This document shows positions 44,996 through 56,734 of a stretch of DNA of 64,000 nucleotides, in pieces. The DNA is from Tuctoria greenei (taxonomy: Eukaryota > Streptophyta > Magnoliopsida > Poales > Poaceae): positions 168,044,922-168,108,921 of the forward strand of contig JAYESD010000008.1 of NCBI GenBank assembly GCA_036927565.1. Direction: 5' to 3'. Within the stretch, counting starts at the first letter, position 1. The number at the start of each line of letters is the position of its first letter. Position numbers and translations under genes: made by a program. The notes under the pieces are model-generated. The model did not search any database, was not told the origin of the DNA, and saw nothing but the letters and a program-made list of their open reading frames with translations.

Positions 44996-45692
44996 TTATC
45001 TTCTATTTAATGACGCTTTTGAGTGGTACGGTATTAGTCATCATAGATGGCGATACATGTTTCTGAGCTAGTTAAATTCGTATGAGTGTAGTATGAAAGT
45101 GCAAGGAACTTTCCTACTCATTACAAGTAGCAAGATGAAACTAATCAAACTGTATCTGGACCTCTGTTTTATAACGAAATGGAGCTGGGATACGTCCCGA
45201 TTCAAAAATAATATTTTTTTGTTATACTTATCAAATTTGTTTAAATTGTCTCTTTATAAGCTGTTTCTCTTTTGTATATCACTGCTACTAGTGATATGTT
45301 TCTTTTTTGTAACATTCAGATTATCATATATTATTCAGAGAAAATCAGATTTTTCTACATCTTCTTATAGAAAATGCTATTACTATACGTAGAATACTGA
45401 ATACATATGTAATATTTTTTGTTTTTATGAATAAGAGGATCTCTATTTTATATTTTCGCCGGGTCACGGAAATCTCAGCCCGGCCCTCTGCGAAGCATAT
45501 AAATTCTAGGCTCAATAAGCAAGAAAAAAAAAAAGCTACCCCTCTTTACATTGCACGCATGTTTAATATGCCCTAGCGCATGCTGGGCTGGGCAATAAAA
45601 CAAACTTTAAATATTGCATGGGAATCGAAGTGGCAACCGCTTCAATTATGCTTGGGAACCGAAACTGCATGAAAATCACAAGGGGGATCGTA
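44996..45692. other. intergenic, no gene seen
   Basis: AT-rich. The ORF at 45093-45392 is Phe/Leu/Ser-rich in the way AT-rich DNA often gives by chance. A short segment near 45450-45490 (TATTTTCGCC ... CAGCCCGGCCCTCTG) resembles the end of a plant transposon-related repeat but could not be paired. Confidence 0.5.
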
Positions 45693-45954
45693 CTCCCTCC
45701 GTCCCATAAAAATAGAGGTTTTGAGCTTGCAAATTTATCTCACAAAGATTGTCTTCTTAACATGTAAAGTATATAGTAATTTAAAGCCAACATTAAGTTC
45801 CTCCAATCAGCTCCAACCAGCGTTGTTCTCCATACCTAGGAACTCAATGTCAGCCAATAGTGAGAGTTAAAATTGAGGATGTATGCGTTATTTACATGCT
45901 TCACTATTATATTTAAAAAATGTTAAAACATCTATCTTTGTTGGACGGAGGGAG
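45693..45954. mobile_element. Stowaway-type MITE (262 bp)
   Basis: Terminal inverted repeats CTCCCTCCGTCC (left) and GGACGGAGGGAG (right) are flanked by TA dinucleotides at 45691-45692 and 45955-45956, the classic Stowaway (Tc1/mariner) structure. It lies about 300 bp upstream of the first lectin gene. Confidence 0.93.
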
Positions 45955-46145
45955 TATTTTATATGCGCGCGATGACCAAGGGAAAAGCCGTTCGGTCTTC
46001 CATTTCTCTTTGTCTCCGGAGTTCCCAACACGGAGGACACTGAACCGTCTTAGTGGAGCAGCACCCCTTCAATTATCAGCGCAAACGAGGCGGCACACAC
46101 AACGCAAGGCGACAGCAGGGGTGGAGGGTTTTGCATCTTTCTGCC

Positions 46146-46153
46146 TATAAATA
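46146..46153 (+). promoter_or_regulatory. TATA box of dirigent-jacalin gene 1
   Basis: TATAAATA lies 101 bp before the ATG. The second gene copy has CTAAATAC at the matching place in a similar upstream segment. Confidence 0.7.
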
Positions 46154-46253
46154 CTAGTGTCAGGGGCGTCTCTATTAACAGCGGACGCATTATTTTGCCT
46201 ATAAATTCTAACGTCACTAATATTTTGCTGTAGCTTTCAGCTCCTTCGCATCC

Positions 46254-49200
46254 ATGACGAACACTTCAGTCACTCACTGCTCAGTGCATGCGAAGGGCGA
46301 TGAGTTCATCTTCCGTGGACTCTACCTCTACCATACCTACTGGGGCCCGAGCCCAAACCAGAAGGCGATTATACGCCACGGCTACAATGGGATGGGGACA
46401 ACGGTTGCTCACAACTGGGAAGTGCGTGAAGGGTTCTGCCCGAACGCCAAAATCGTTGTCCATGCCCAGGGCCTTCATGTCAATGCTGGTGACTGGCACA
46501 ATTCCTTCAGTTTAGTGTTTGAAGATGAGAGGTACATATGACATCTTTTTTATAGGAAGACCCAACATTTCAATATGTTGTAGTTTTTTTATGTTGCAAT
46601 AAGTATAGTTGCATGTTGTGTTTGCTTTTGTTAATATTTTTAGTTCTTGCACACACCATGTTCCAACAAGTATTATAGTATGTTGTAATTTATCATGTTG
46701 CACTTGTTAAAGGTATAATAGTGATATGATATTAGATGATGTATCAGAGGCTTACTTGCATATTTATCACTCTTGTACATCTATTTGTAGAGGTCTCCGG
46801 CCTCCTCAATAATATAAGATCCAAAGATCCAATATTTATAACATGATATCATAACTTAAGTTTTAGATCTATTCTGTTTTGTTTTCCGGTAGCGGCGGTA
46901 GTTTGCCAATCGGTTCCGCCGCCGCCGGCGGATCCTGTCGTCCTCCTAAGCCGCCGCCAGCGACCGATCCTCTGCGCTCTCGGCGGACCTAACCCTGGTG
47001 TCGTCCAAGCCTGACGAGTACCGCAAGATCGGCTCCTTCACCTTCTCCAACCTCCCATCCGCGGCCTACCCGACATCGTTCGTCGCCTTCAGCGAGGAGT
47101 CTTCCCGCTACGCGGCCAACTTCTGCGTCTGGCCTTCGGCGGACGACGGCGGGGACCGGTTCCTGGAGGACTTTTTTCGCTTCCTGGTCATACGGGAGCT
47201 CGTGACGCTCATAACAGATCTATTTGTGTTCGTGTCTGGCTGTAGCGGAACTGCGGAACTTGACGGCAGCGACACGGGGCCTTCTTTGGCTCGCTTCAGG
47301 CGTGCGGGTTCGATCTCGACTTCCGCCTCGTAGACGACCCAAAGCTCTCGCTCCAGGCGTGGGGCTTGTCTCGTTGACGGTCCCGGCCCCTGCCTCCAGG
47401 CGTGGGGCTCGTCTCGTTGACGGTCCCGTCCCCTGCCTCCAGGCGTGGGGCTCGTCTCGTCAATGGTCCCGACCCCGGCCTCCAGGCGTGGGGCTAGTCT
47501 CATCGACGGTCCCGGCCCCTGCCCCCGACACCGCAGACGTGCGTTTGATCGGCGTCTGCGTCTGCGTTCTTCCAGTCACGCGCATGGCTTCAGATCTCGA
47601 TGTTGCTGATGTCATCATTACATCAGCATGACGTCATCAAGAACATGATCAGTACTTGTTCAGGATCTCTTCTACTCCGGGCTTCGTGTGGGATTTCATG
47701 CAGCTTGCATCAGTGCGGCCGCTTGTTGCAAGCATCCAGACTACGGTAGGCTTGCTCCTGGTTGACTCATGTAAAGAGATCTGGTAAAAAAAGAAAAAAA
47801 ATGTTGTTTGGGCCGCTTTTGTTGCGCTCTCGTCGTCGCCTGCTGTTGCATATGTTTGCATCTTGCCGTTTTTGTCATCTTCGCCATGATGACTTTCTCC
47901 TTCGGTCGGAATTCTAGCTATGCGGTGTGCTTTTTAATTGCACTAATAGCCGTGTTTGGGTTCCTCGGATGCGTCTATATATGTATGGTTTATGACTCTG
48001 GGAGTGCTCATGGACGATCTCTGGTTGGTACTGATCCTCGTCGGCGTGATTCGCAATATGTTTGGGAGCTTGACTGGCTTCGTCTTCCGCTGCGTGTGCT
48101 AGTTTTATCGGCTCCCGTTTTGCTGCTTCATCTACATCGACGTTTGCAAAGTGGGACCACCTTTTGGATCATCTTTGTGGCTCTTAGCATGATTTTTATC
48201 TCTTCAAACTCAATGTTCTTGATGCACCTTGAGTTTGAGAGAGGATGTTAGAGGTATAATAGTGATATGATATTAGATGATGTATTAGGGGCTTACTTGC
48301 ATATTTGTCACCCTTGTACATCTATTTATAGAGGCCTCCGGCCTCCTTAACAGTATAAGATCCAAAAATCCAATATTCATAACAGCACTTCTTGCTGTTG
48401 GATTTTTTTAATACATGGTCCCGACACCATGGGGAGGAGTGCTTCCAATTCTTTAAGGGAGGAGAAGTAAACACGCGTGCATCAGGATGTTGGCGCAGTC
48501 CTGTTTTTGGATTTTAATGCAAGCGTATTTGTTTGTAGTGTTTTCGATTATATTATGTATGATATATGGCACGTTTAATGTTAACAATGCAGGTTTAAGG
48601 GATCCACTCTACAAGTTATGGGCATACCTGTTGAAGGAGGTGAGTGGGCCATTGTTGGTGGTACTGGACATTTTGCCATGGCGACCGGTGTCATCCACAA
48701 AAGGGTGCACGAAAAGAAAAGTGAAGGAAGTATTATAGAACTTACAATCCACGGGTTCTACCCCCTGCTCAAGGGGTCAAGAAGGGTAATTAAGAAGAAT
48801 TAGTTTAGTCATGATTCCTTTGCTCATTCCTCTGATCTCGACTCATTTGCAGATTCCGTATTTGGGAGATAACTATCTGCAGATTCTTCCAATAAAACTT
48901 GGAACATGGGGTGGCAACGGGGGTGCAGCTCAGGACATCACGGAGCCTCCAAAGCGTCTGGAGAGCATCACCATTGGAAGTGAAGGTGTTGTTGACTCCA
49001 TTGCATTTTCGTACTTGGACCAAAATGGTCAGAAGCACATTGCGGGTCCATGGGGAGGGCCGGGTGGTAATCCTAACACGGTAATGTTGCTTGCATTTGT
49101 TTGTGATGGATACGCTGGTCAATTAAATGTAATTTTTTTCTTAGAAAACAGCATAACAAACTTATCGAAGTCGCATGAATGCCATACAAATTGTCCTAGT

Positions 49201-49554
49201 ATGAATGCCAAACGCAGAAGATCATATATGCTAATCCTGTTGCTTTTCTTCTTATGTCGTGTGCCTGCCGTACAGATCGTGATCACAATGTCCGAGTTTG
49301 TAACTTTCGGTGTGTTTGAAGGGTTTACTATCATAACCTCTCTTAAGGTGACCACAAACCTGAAGATGCACGGGCCTTTCGGGAGGGAGGAAGGGACCCC
49401 GTTCCGCGTTCCGGTGCAGGGTGGCAGCGGCGTCACCGGCTTCTTCGCCTGCAGCGGCCAGTATCTTGACGCTATTGGCGTCTATGTGCACCCTAATCAA
49501 GTTAATCTTAACGACAAGGTTTCTGTTTCGTCGTCCTGTTTCGGGTCGACGTAA
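46254..49554 (+). CDS. dirigent-jacalin chimeric lectin, apparently intact
   Basis: Four exons: 46254-46531, 48593-48785, 48853-49080, 49276-49554 (978 bp, 325 residues). All introns are GT-AG and phases fit. Exons 1-2 encode the dirigent domain (FIFRGLYLYHTYWGP; GTTVAHNWEV; GGTGHFAMATGVIHKR, residues about 14-150). Exons 3-4 encode a jacalin-related lectin domain (KLGTWGGNGG; GPWGGPGG; FGREEGTPF) with the sugar-binding GxxxD motif as SGQYLDAIGVYV. The layout and length match monocot chimeric jacalins such as the beta-glucosidase aggregating factor of maize and sorghum. No signal peptide is seen. Role by family: carbohydrate binding, in defence or enzyme aggregation. Intron 1 (2.06 kb) is enlarged by a retroelement. 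A damaged paralogue lies 5 kb downstream. Confidence 0.9.
46890..47335 (+). pseudogene. possible captured gene fragment inside the short-LTR element
   Basis: The 46998-47333 frame (starting MSSKPDEYRKIGSFTFSNLP) is GC-rich, uses codons like a grass gene 5' exon and is preceded by Arg/Pro-rich coding-like sequence. I do not recognise the protein. It may be a host exon picked up by the element or its original leader. Confidence 0.4.
47358..47525. repeat. 43-bp tandem repeat, four units
   Basis: Units start at 47358, 47401, 47444 and 47487 (last one slightly short), each beginning CGTGGGGCT and containing GACGGTCCCG or a close variant. Confidence 0.88.
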
Positions 49555-50070
49555 CTTTTGTTTATGAGATTTGTACGGTTTCTAGCCGGCCCTGGTTACG
49601 ATATTCTCTTGTGTTTATGTTTATCGCCATGCACGGTTGTTCATTTTCCTCGTGGGAAGTAAACCTGGTTCCAGGGATAGAATGTTTCCTTAAACAAAAG
49701 GTCAACAATGCTGCACGACTGGTGATTTTCATGCACTTATATATCAAGTTTGGTGTCAGTTTTGATCTTTCGGAAAACCCGCCAACTCCGGTCTTTGGGT
49801 CGCCCCTTTCGTCCGGCGTTCAGCGCGCCTTTATGGCCGCCTCGTCTCAGTCTTCTTGACACAAGAATATATGTCAACCAATGATATTGATGCCCAATCC
49901 CAACTGAAATCAAGCAGATGCAAACATGATTTTGAGGTATATATTACATACAAATTTGCTACTGAATTGCACGATTTTACACAATTTTTAATGGCCAAAC
50001 TGTTGTAAATAAGGCTAAAACTGTCATAAATAAGAAATTATGATGATTTTCCCTCGTTTACAACGGTTTG
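49555..50070. other. 3' flank of lectin gene 1
   Basis: Holds the likely 3' untranslated region. A block GTTTATG...CGCCATGCA just after the stop also follows the second copy. No other gene. Confidence 0.6.
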
Positions 50071-53000
50071 TGTCAGGACCCACCTTTCATAGGTTCACTT
50101 GTGCTTTACCTACTAATCTCTGAATCAGTAGTTGATACACAAATTATGGTCTTACAAATATTGTATTACAGTATATTGCCACTGGATACATAAAAGTAGA
50201 GATACAATGGCGTTCATACGACTCTATCCCCTCAGAACCTTGGGAGCAGGACAAACCTATTTCTCATCCTTGCACGACTTCGTCTTCTGGGTGGCCACAT
50301 ATTAAGTAAGAGTGAGTACATAAGGTACTTTACAAGCTCTAACACTACGCAAAGGTTCATGCACCAGTCTCTTAGCAAGTGAAGAGGCCATACGACTTAA
50401 TTTGCGGAAAAGCATTTGATGCAAGGCTTCTTTGCAAAGGGTTTTTGCAATAGAGTGAAGATGTTGAATCAGTATCATATGTTGGCGGGCTCTGAGGGAG
50501 AGTCAATCAATCACTCCCGTTCACACACTATTTAGACATGTCGTCGTGCGTCAAGATTGTGGCAACAACTATCTGTATATATTAATACTTTACCATCAGA
50601 GGGTACCATAACGCTCATCCCATCTTTTCCGAGTAACCCCACAATCACAACTCGGTGTGACGCAGGGGTTATTAGGGCATTCACTGCCCAGCTAGACACC
50701 GGACAGTCATTGCGCTCTGTGTCATTCATTGGTGCACTGTGTCCATGGCTATACAAATGTCTAATGCGACAATCAATAGGAAGGTAGAGAGAGTCCCACC
50801 CATACGAGGTTTGTGGTTGTACGAAATCACTATAATGAGGTTAAACAAACCGGTCCTTATATTGGTGAGGCGACTCTATCCGTCCTTGTCAGAAGGACTA
50901 GTTTGGATCACACAACATCGTACTAAACTGAAGTACTTAGCATAAGACTAGTTCGGAAAATATGGCATCGTACTATGCTGAAGAACTCAACATCAATCGG
51001 TGGGTTACACTGAATATGCAGTAGCAGTTGGTATATCTCTTTGGGAGCCCGCGTCATCCCATCGCCAACCCACCTCGACCATCCTCCCATTTCACACACA
51101 CAATACATTAATTACCCCTAGCTGACACCATCAATCACTTTTCACACAGTTCGCAAATCATGTTAGCATCGTGCAGTGTTTGCGATGCGAACATCGCAAG
51201 GTTCTTAAGCATAGGACTAGTTAAGGATGGGCTACGATTGATAGAGTTCATGAATCATAAAGGGCAGGGGGGTGTCACAAGTTCAAGGTGGGGTTTGTGG
51301 TAGTCCCTTCTTAGACAATGAGTCGATGAGACGTTGAGTGGGAACCGCTCCTGAAGAGCAAGTGACGAACATCACATCAACTATTGTATTTCCTACCTAA
51401 AGCAACCATCACATTTCAAGTGGCATAACTACGTTAATCATTTTAAATAGGTACTCAGTCATGCATTTATTGAAAACTAGCCATTGGGAGCTTTTGCAAA
51501 AACGTAGATAAATGATCAAGGTGTTAGAGCTTGCCTTCAAACTTGTCGGGCGGGTCTTCCTCGCAATCCAGGTCTTCCTCGAAATCCTCATCCGCTATAA
51601 TATGACTAGGCGGGTAAATACATTGCTAGAGAAATACAAATACAAGGGACAACATTCAAGAAAATATTTATTAAAGTTGTGTTATCGCCCTCCTAATTTT
51701 TTGGGGATTAATATGAATTGTTGGGTATTTCCTTGTTTCTACTTTTAATATCCATTAGTTGATTATACATTTTTTATAATTTTTATTAAGGTTATAATTC
51801 CCTGCTAATATGTCCTGATAGCCTTCTACTATTTTTAGAAATTTTCCATGAATTTTTTTGTATGCAAAAATGTGTTTTCACATATTTGTGGTACATCCTC
51901 AGGTAGCCCTAGCACTTACTACGAGAGGACAGTGGCTGACATTGGGCCCACTTCCTTTTGTGCACGCATGCGGGTGTGTTTAGCTGGGCTAGCGGGCTCG
52001 CTGATGGGCCCAAACGTCATGGAAGTTTGTTCACTAGTAAGCTGTGGGCTCTATAGGTGGGGTTTGTGGTAGTCACTTCTTAGACAATGAGTCGATGAGA
52101 CGTTGAGTGGAAACCGCTCCTGAAGAGCAAGTGACCAACATCACATCAACTACCGTATTTTCTAACTAAAGCAACCATCACATTTCAAGGGGCATAACTA
52201 GTCAATCATTTAAAATAGGTACTCAATCATGCATTTATTGAAAACAAGCCATTGGGTGTTTTTGCAAAAACGTAGATACATATATATATGATCAAGGGGT
52301 TAGAGCTTGCTTTCAAACTCATCGGGCGGGTCTTCCTCGCAATCTGGATCTTCCTCGAAATCCCCAGCCGCTATAATATGACTAGGCAGGTAAATACACA
52401 GCTAGAGAAATACAAACACAAGGGACTACATTCAAGAAAATATTTATTAAAGTTTTTTTATCGCCCTCCTTATTTTTTTGGGGATTAATATGAGTTGTTG
52501 AGTATTTTTCTTGTTTCTACTATTTTTTAATACCCATTAGCTGATTATACATTTTTTATAATTTTTATTAGGGCTATAATTCCTTTCTAGTATGTCCTGA
52601 TAGCCTTCTACTATTTTTAGAAATTTTCCTAGAATTTTTCTGTATGCAAAAATGTGTTTTCACATATTTAGGGTACATCCTTGGGTAGCCCTAGCACTTC
52701 CTATGTGAGGACGCGGGCGATTTGATAGAACCCTACCATCGGACATGCCTTGGCCATTTAGGTGCAGTGGAAGGTGTCCAGGGATGAGGTGATCCTAACG
52801 GTGACAGCGGCTGGAACAGCGACATCGGCATATCAAATATGGTGGCGCCGGCGAGCTCCTCGGTCCCTCGTTCTTCGATGAAGTTCTTCAGATTTCCTTG
52901 CCTCTACATGTACTAGAGTTCACGGGGAGTGGTCTACAAAGCACGGGTAGGGCGGGGGAGGCCCCACGGTGGCCGGCGACGGCTAGGGGCGGCGGTCCGG

Positions 53001-53430
53001 TTAGGGTTGCCCCCACTCACCCCGGTTTCAAAAGGGCTCTTTCTGAAACTAACCTGTGTTCTAGCCGTTCTAGAGGCTCACGAGACTAATGGAGCATGGG
53101 TGTTTGCGTGGCTAGGCTCGTCGGAGCATGAACATGTTGGACGGCTGGAGGAGCTAGGTTTTGATGGTCACCATTGCTCAAGCTATTACTCGGCACGAGA
53201 CAAGGCATCAGAGGTGTGCTACAGCTATTGAAGAATGCAGTTGTGAAAGTAATTGAAGGATGGGAGGGTTTACTGGTGGTGACGAGCTTGGCGGCCGGCG
53301 ATAGAGAAGAAGAAAGGGGGCTCCGAAATTCCACTTCGAGAGGGGTGCTCGAGCTCTGATCAGGTGTGAGGTGGAGGGAGGTGGAGTGTATTGCGCGCAA
53401 AATGGCGATGGTGGGGCCTATATTCCCTTA
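50071..53430 (-). repeat. large non-coding repeat, copy A, probable degraded gypsy LTR
   Basis: Starts TGTCAGGACCCACC. Long parts align by eye with 58585-63500, for example 50595-50945 against 59360-59700, sharing TATATTGGTGAGGCG. No ORF carries retroelement domains. The TG start on the plus strand and the TATA-like minus-strand motif near the far side of copy B suggest an LTR in minus orientation. The right limit is approximate, and it contains the tandem duplication listed next. Confidence 0.5.
51286..52720. repeat. direct tandem duplication, 769-bp period
   Basis: AGGTGGGGTTTGTGGTAGTC starts at 51286 and recurs at 52055 (last base changed). Similarity continues over most of the unit, through ATGTGTTTTCACATATTT, to about 52720. 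The copies have drifted and differ by several indels. Confidence 0.88.
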
Positions 53431-53441
53431 TCTAAAGTGTA

Positions 53442-53520
53442 CTCTCTTTGTCCATAAAAGTTTGTCGTTTTGTAGTTCAAAAAAAATTTCAAAGCGATAG
53501 ACTTTTAGAAATGGGAGGAG
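53442..53520. mobile_element. tiny Stowaway-like MITE remnant
   Basis: A 79-bp segment between TA dinucleotides, with left end CTCTCTTTGTCC and right end GGGAGGAG, imperfect versions of Stowaway ends. Confidence 0.5.
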
Positions 53521-54062
53521 TACTATTGATTCTATTGCCCTGCGGGCTCGCAATGCTGCATGGTAACCGAAGTGACCACCCTGCAGAATAAAGCATATGA
53601 GAACTGAAACTCCCATGGAAATCTCAATCGCATTTGTTGGGCGGGCAGCGACCAAGGGAAAAACTGCTCGGTCTTTAGCTACGCGTCCGTGCCGCTTGGA
53701 TGCATCCGGAGTGCGCAACTCTCCGTGCGCCTCTCCCGCATGCACAAGCGCATGCCCGGCCAATCATGGCAGTAGGAACCAAAGCCCAATCTTGCATGCA
53801 TGGCAGGAGGAACCACATGCATCTATCGATGACCAATCACGCGCAGTAGGAAGCTGAGACGTCTCAATGGCGCGGCACCCATTCAATTCTCATAAGCGTG
53901 CGGCACACACAACGCTAGGCAACAGAGATAATGGGGAATCCGGATGGAGGGTTTTGCCTCTAAATACTACTACTAGATTTCTCACGACGGACGCAGCCAC
54001 AAGCCAGTTCTAGCGTCACTAACATTTGCTGTAGCTATCCAGTTACTAACTGCTTTGCACCC
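53521..54062 (+). promoter_or_regulatory. upstream region of lectin copy 2
   Basis: Segments match the upstream region of gene 1, including CCAAGGGAAAA, GCGGCACACACAACGC and TGGAGGGTTTTGC. The TATA-like site is CTAAATACTA near 53960. The duplication thus included the promoter. Confidence 0.6.
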
Positions 54063-54692
54063 ATGGCGAACACTTTCAGCTTCCAAGTCACGCCCTGTTC
54101 AACGCATGAGGAGGGGGAGGGCAATGAGTTCATCTTCCGTGGACCCTACCTTTACCACACTTACTCGGGCCCGAGCCCCAACCAGAAGGCGATCATAAGC
54201 CACGACCACGGTGAGATGGGGACAACGGTTGCTCACAACTGGGTTGTGCCTGAAGGGTTCTGCCCGAACGCCAAATTTGTTGCCCGTGCCCAAGGCCTCC
54301 ATGTCAATGCTGGTGACTGGCACAATTCCTTCAGTTTAGCGTTCGAAGATGAGAGGTACATAAGACATCCTTTTAATAGGAAGACCCTCCTTTTCAAGAG
54401 ATTGTAATTTTTTATCTCTGTTGATTTTTTCATGTTGCAATAAGTATAATTACATGTTGTTGCTTTTGTTTTTTTTTTTGACGCAAATGTTGTTGCTTTT
54501 GTTAATGTTTTCTTTCTTGTGCACACCATGTTCCTGCAAGTATTACTGTATGTTGCAATTTATCATGTTGTACTAAGTTATTTTTGGATTTTGAAGCAAG
54601 TGTATTTGTTTGTAGTGTTTTCTATAATATTGTGTCTGATATATGCCATATTTCATGTTTGCAATGCAGGTTTAATGGATCCACTCTTCAGG

Positions 54693-54826
54693 AGAGACCG
54701 TCTGCAGCAGCACGCTGTAAATCATACTGTATACACTATATCGCAGTGTAATTTAGAGTACGTACTGTAAAAATAGAAGGAGAATAGTGTATAGAGTATG
54801 CTTTAGAGTACGCTGGTGCGGATAGT
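54693..54826. mobile_element. MITE in exon 2 of lectin copy 2
   Basis: A 134-bp insertion, AGACCGTCTGCAGCAGCACG to GCGGATAGT, absent from gene 1 at this place. Its ends are imperfect inverted repeats (...GCTGTAAA against TTTAGAGTACGC...). It is similar along its full length to 56735-56853 in the opposite orientation. I could not fix the target duplication. Confidence 0.75.
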
Positions 54827-55587
54827 ATGTTGAGGGGGGTGAGTGGGCTATTGTTGGTGGTACTGGACAATTTGCCATGGCGACAGGTGTGATCCACAAA
54901 AGGGTGCATGAACACACAAGTGAGGGCAATATATAGAACTTGCAATCCAGGGATTCCTCCCCTTCTCAACGGATCAATGGTAATTAAGATCAATTAACTT
55001 TTGGTCTGATTCCTATCAGAATTACAGGGATACGTTAATAGAACGTTTGCTCATTCTTCTCATAACGAATTATGTGCATGTTCCGTATTCCAGAGAAAAT
55101 CATGTGCCGGTTCTTCCCATAAAGCTTGGAACTTGGAGTGGAAGCGGTGGATCAGCTCAGGACGTCGCAGGACCTCCAAGGCGCCTGTTGAGCATCACGA
55201 TTCGCTGTGGATCCGCCATTGATTCAGTTGCATATTCTTACTTTGACCAAGATGGTAAGAAGCACACTGCAGGTCCATGGGGAGGTCCTGGCGGTAAATC
55301 TAGAACGGTAATTATTCTAACATGCGTTTCAAAAGTAAATTTAAATTTAAGTAGCCTTATGACAGCCGCCAATCACTGGAGTTTTTCCCACGTGCACGGA
55401 GTTTCATATCTTCTTGACATGCATGCCATACGTAAAAGAATATATAGACTAATAATCTGGCTGTTTTTGTTCTCACATCGCACCTACAGATCCAGCTCGC
55501 GACGTCCGAGTTCGTTAAGTAAGTTTCTGGAACATTTGGCATGTTCGACGGATACACCATTGTTACCTCACTTAAGCTGGTCACAAA

Positions 55588-55767
55588 GGACACGGCTTCC
55601 CTCCTTCAGTTTGTCCTCTCATGCGTGCTCCCGCTGTTGTGTTATCATCTTATTTGTTGTGATAATAAGATAGTTAAATTGAGCATTAATGAAGAAACCA
55701 ATAACATTTTGACACGTCAGCGGAAGGACGCATGGAAGGACAGAATGGGAGGAGGGAAGCCGCATTC
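55588..55767. mobile_element. Mutator-like MITE in exon 4 of lectin copy 2 (180 bp)
   Basis: Flanked by the perfect 9-bp duplication GGTCACAAA (55579-55587 and 55768-55776), the length typical for Mutator-like elements. Ends match as inverted repeats, CGGCTTCCCTCC at the left and GGAGGGAAGCCG at the right. Confidence 0.92.
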
Positions 55768-55920
55768 GGTCACAAACGTTAAGACGTACAGGCGTTTCGG
55801 GAGGGAGGAGGGGACCCCTTTCAGCATCCCAGTGCAGGCGCGGCAGTGGCGTGGCCGGCTTCTTCGGCCGCAGTGGCCAGTACCTTAGACGCCATTGGCG
55901 TCTATGTGCACACTATCTGA

Positions 55921-56734
55921 TCAGGTTGATCTGAACTACTGCTAAGGGATGCTCTATCGTCTTCTGGTTTCGGGTCGACGTCCAGCTGTTTATGTTTACG
56001 GCCATGCATTGTTGCTTTATGTCAAATAAAAATCTCGACGAGAAACTGTTTCAGTGCTGCTTATTTGACTGGTGGTTTTCTACATCAAGTCTGGTGTCAA
56101 TTGTGCTTGGTTTCCACTAGCTAGTAATCGTTCAGATGGACGTATGCTCTTGCTGCTCCCTCTTTTATGCTGATGGGACGTTATCTTGCGGTGAGGCCAT
56201 TAGGCTGTCTAATTTTGCTCTTGTGAATGATGTTCAGGAGTTATTTTCTTGTTGCAGTTAGATCACTTATTTCTATTTTCTATCGGTTGCATTTATAGCT
56301 CTGTTGGTCCGCTAGAGCTTGCCCATGATCGGAGACATTTTCAGTAGTTTTTTTAAGACATGGCTTAAACATTATAAATAGAAGGACTGTCAATTTCTTA
56401 AGAAGAAGAGTGAGCATCAGAGATTGAACCCTGGCGGCTCTGGTGGAAACCTTCCACGGTGGCCAATTGGGTCGTAGCCCGTTCCCTCGGCAGTTAATTT
56501 TGCAAACCACAAGTATTTAGTTGCCGCATTACATTAAATTTCGAGTTGTTAACAGAATATCTGCAACACCCAGTTCAATCTGCTAAATACTTGTAATACC
56601 ATAAAAGGGTTAAGGCCCCAGTCTTTGCTTCAACAAAAACTAGTGTCTAAAATATGTGTTATCATTTAGTTAGTTTAGCAATGACATATTCACTCTGTAC
56701 TTTAAGACTATAAGGCTATTTTCATCAGCGCCCT
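55921..56734. other. 3' flank of lectin copy 2, no gene
   Basis: Includes AATAAAAATC near 56024, a possible poly(A) signal, and a stretch around 56400-56520 of unclear origin (GATTGAACCCTGGCGG...). No supported ORF. Confidence 0.55.

Larger units (their letters stand above)
46705..48384 (+). mobile_element. short-LTR non-autonomous copia-like retroelement in lectin intron 1 (1680 bp)
   Basis: Two 139-bp LTRs (46705-46843 and 48246-48384) begin TGTTA and end ATAACA. They are flanked by the perfect duplication GCACT (46700-46704 and 48385-48389). A degenerate tRNA-Met-type primer site TGATATCATAAC follows the left LTR, and GAGTTTGAGAGAGGA precedes the right. No gag or pol is recognisable. The interior has a GC-rich segment (46890-47335) and a tandem repeat. 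It lies in the same orientation as the host gene. Confidence 0.93.
54063..55920 (+). pseudogene. dirigent-jacalin lectin, second copy, inactivated
   Basis: Exon 1 (54063-54355) is open and very similar to gene 1 (FIFRGPYLYHTYSGPSPNQ). Exon 2 begins at 54670 but a MITE (about 54693-54826) interrupts it, and the rest contains a stop near 54935. Exon 3 (about 55094-55308) keeps KLGTWSGSGGSAQDV and GPWGGPGGK. Exon 4 (from about 55491) has a TAA after TSEFVK, a Mutator-type MITE at 55588-55767, and at least two single-base shifts near 55840-55890. The second of these destroys the GxxxD sugar-binding motif region. The protein cannot be made in full; a transcript of exon 1 alone is possible. Confidence 0.9.

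Noticed and set aside
34926..45000. A 5-bp target duplication for the split Tat LTR
   Set aside because: The flanks read ATGTC and TTATC and do not match, so no duplication is claimed.
45093..45392. 99-residue ORF with transmembrane-like stretches
   Set aside because: Phe/Leu/Ser-rich composition is expected from AT-rich intergenic DNA; no promoter or homology is seen.
43369..45490. A single hAT-like element from CAGGGGCCGGCTCTG to CAGCCCGGCCCTCTG
   Set aside because: The CACTA right end with its TGT duplication and the LTR end at 44995 lie between these two sequences, so they cannot be ends of one simple insertion.
47808..48251. 147-residue hydrophobic ORF in the lectin intron
   Set aside because: It runs through the interior of the short-LTR element into its right LTR; hydrophobicity comes from T-rich sequence and nothing supports expression.
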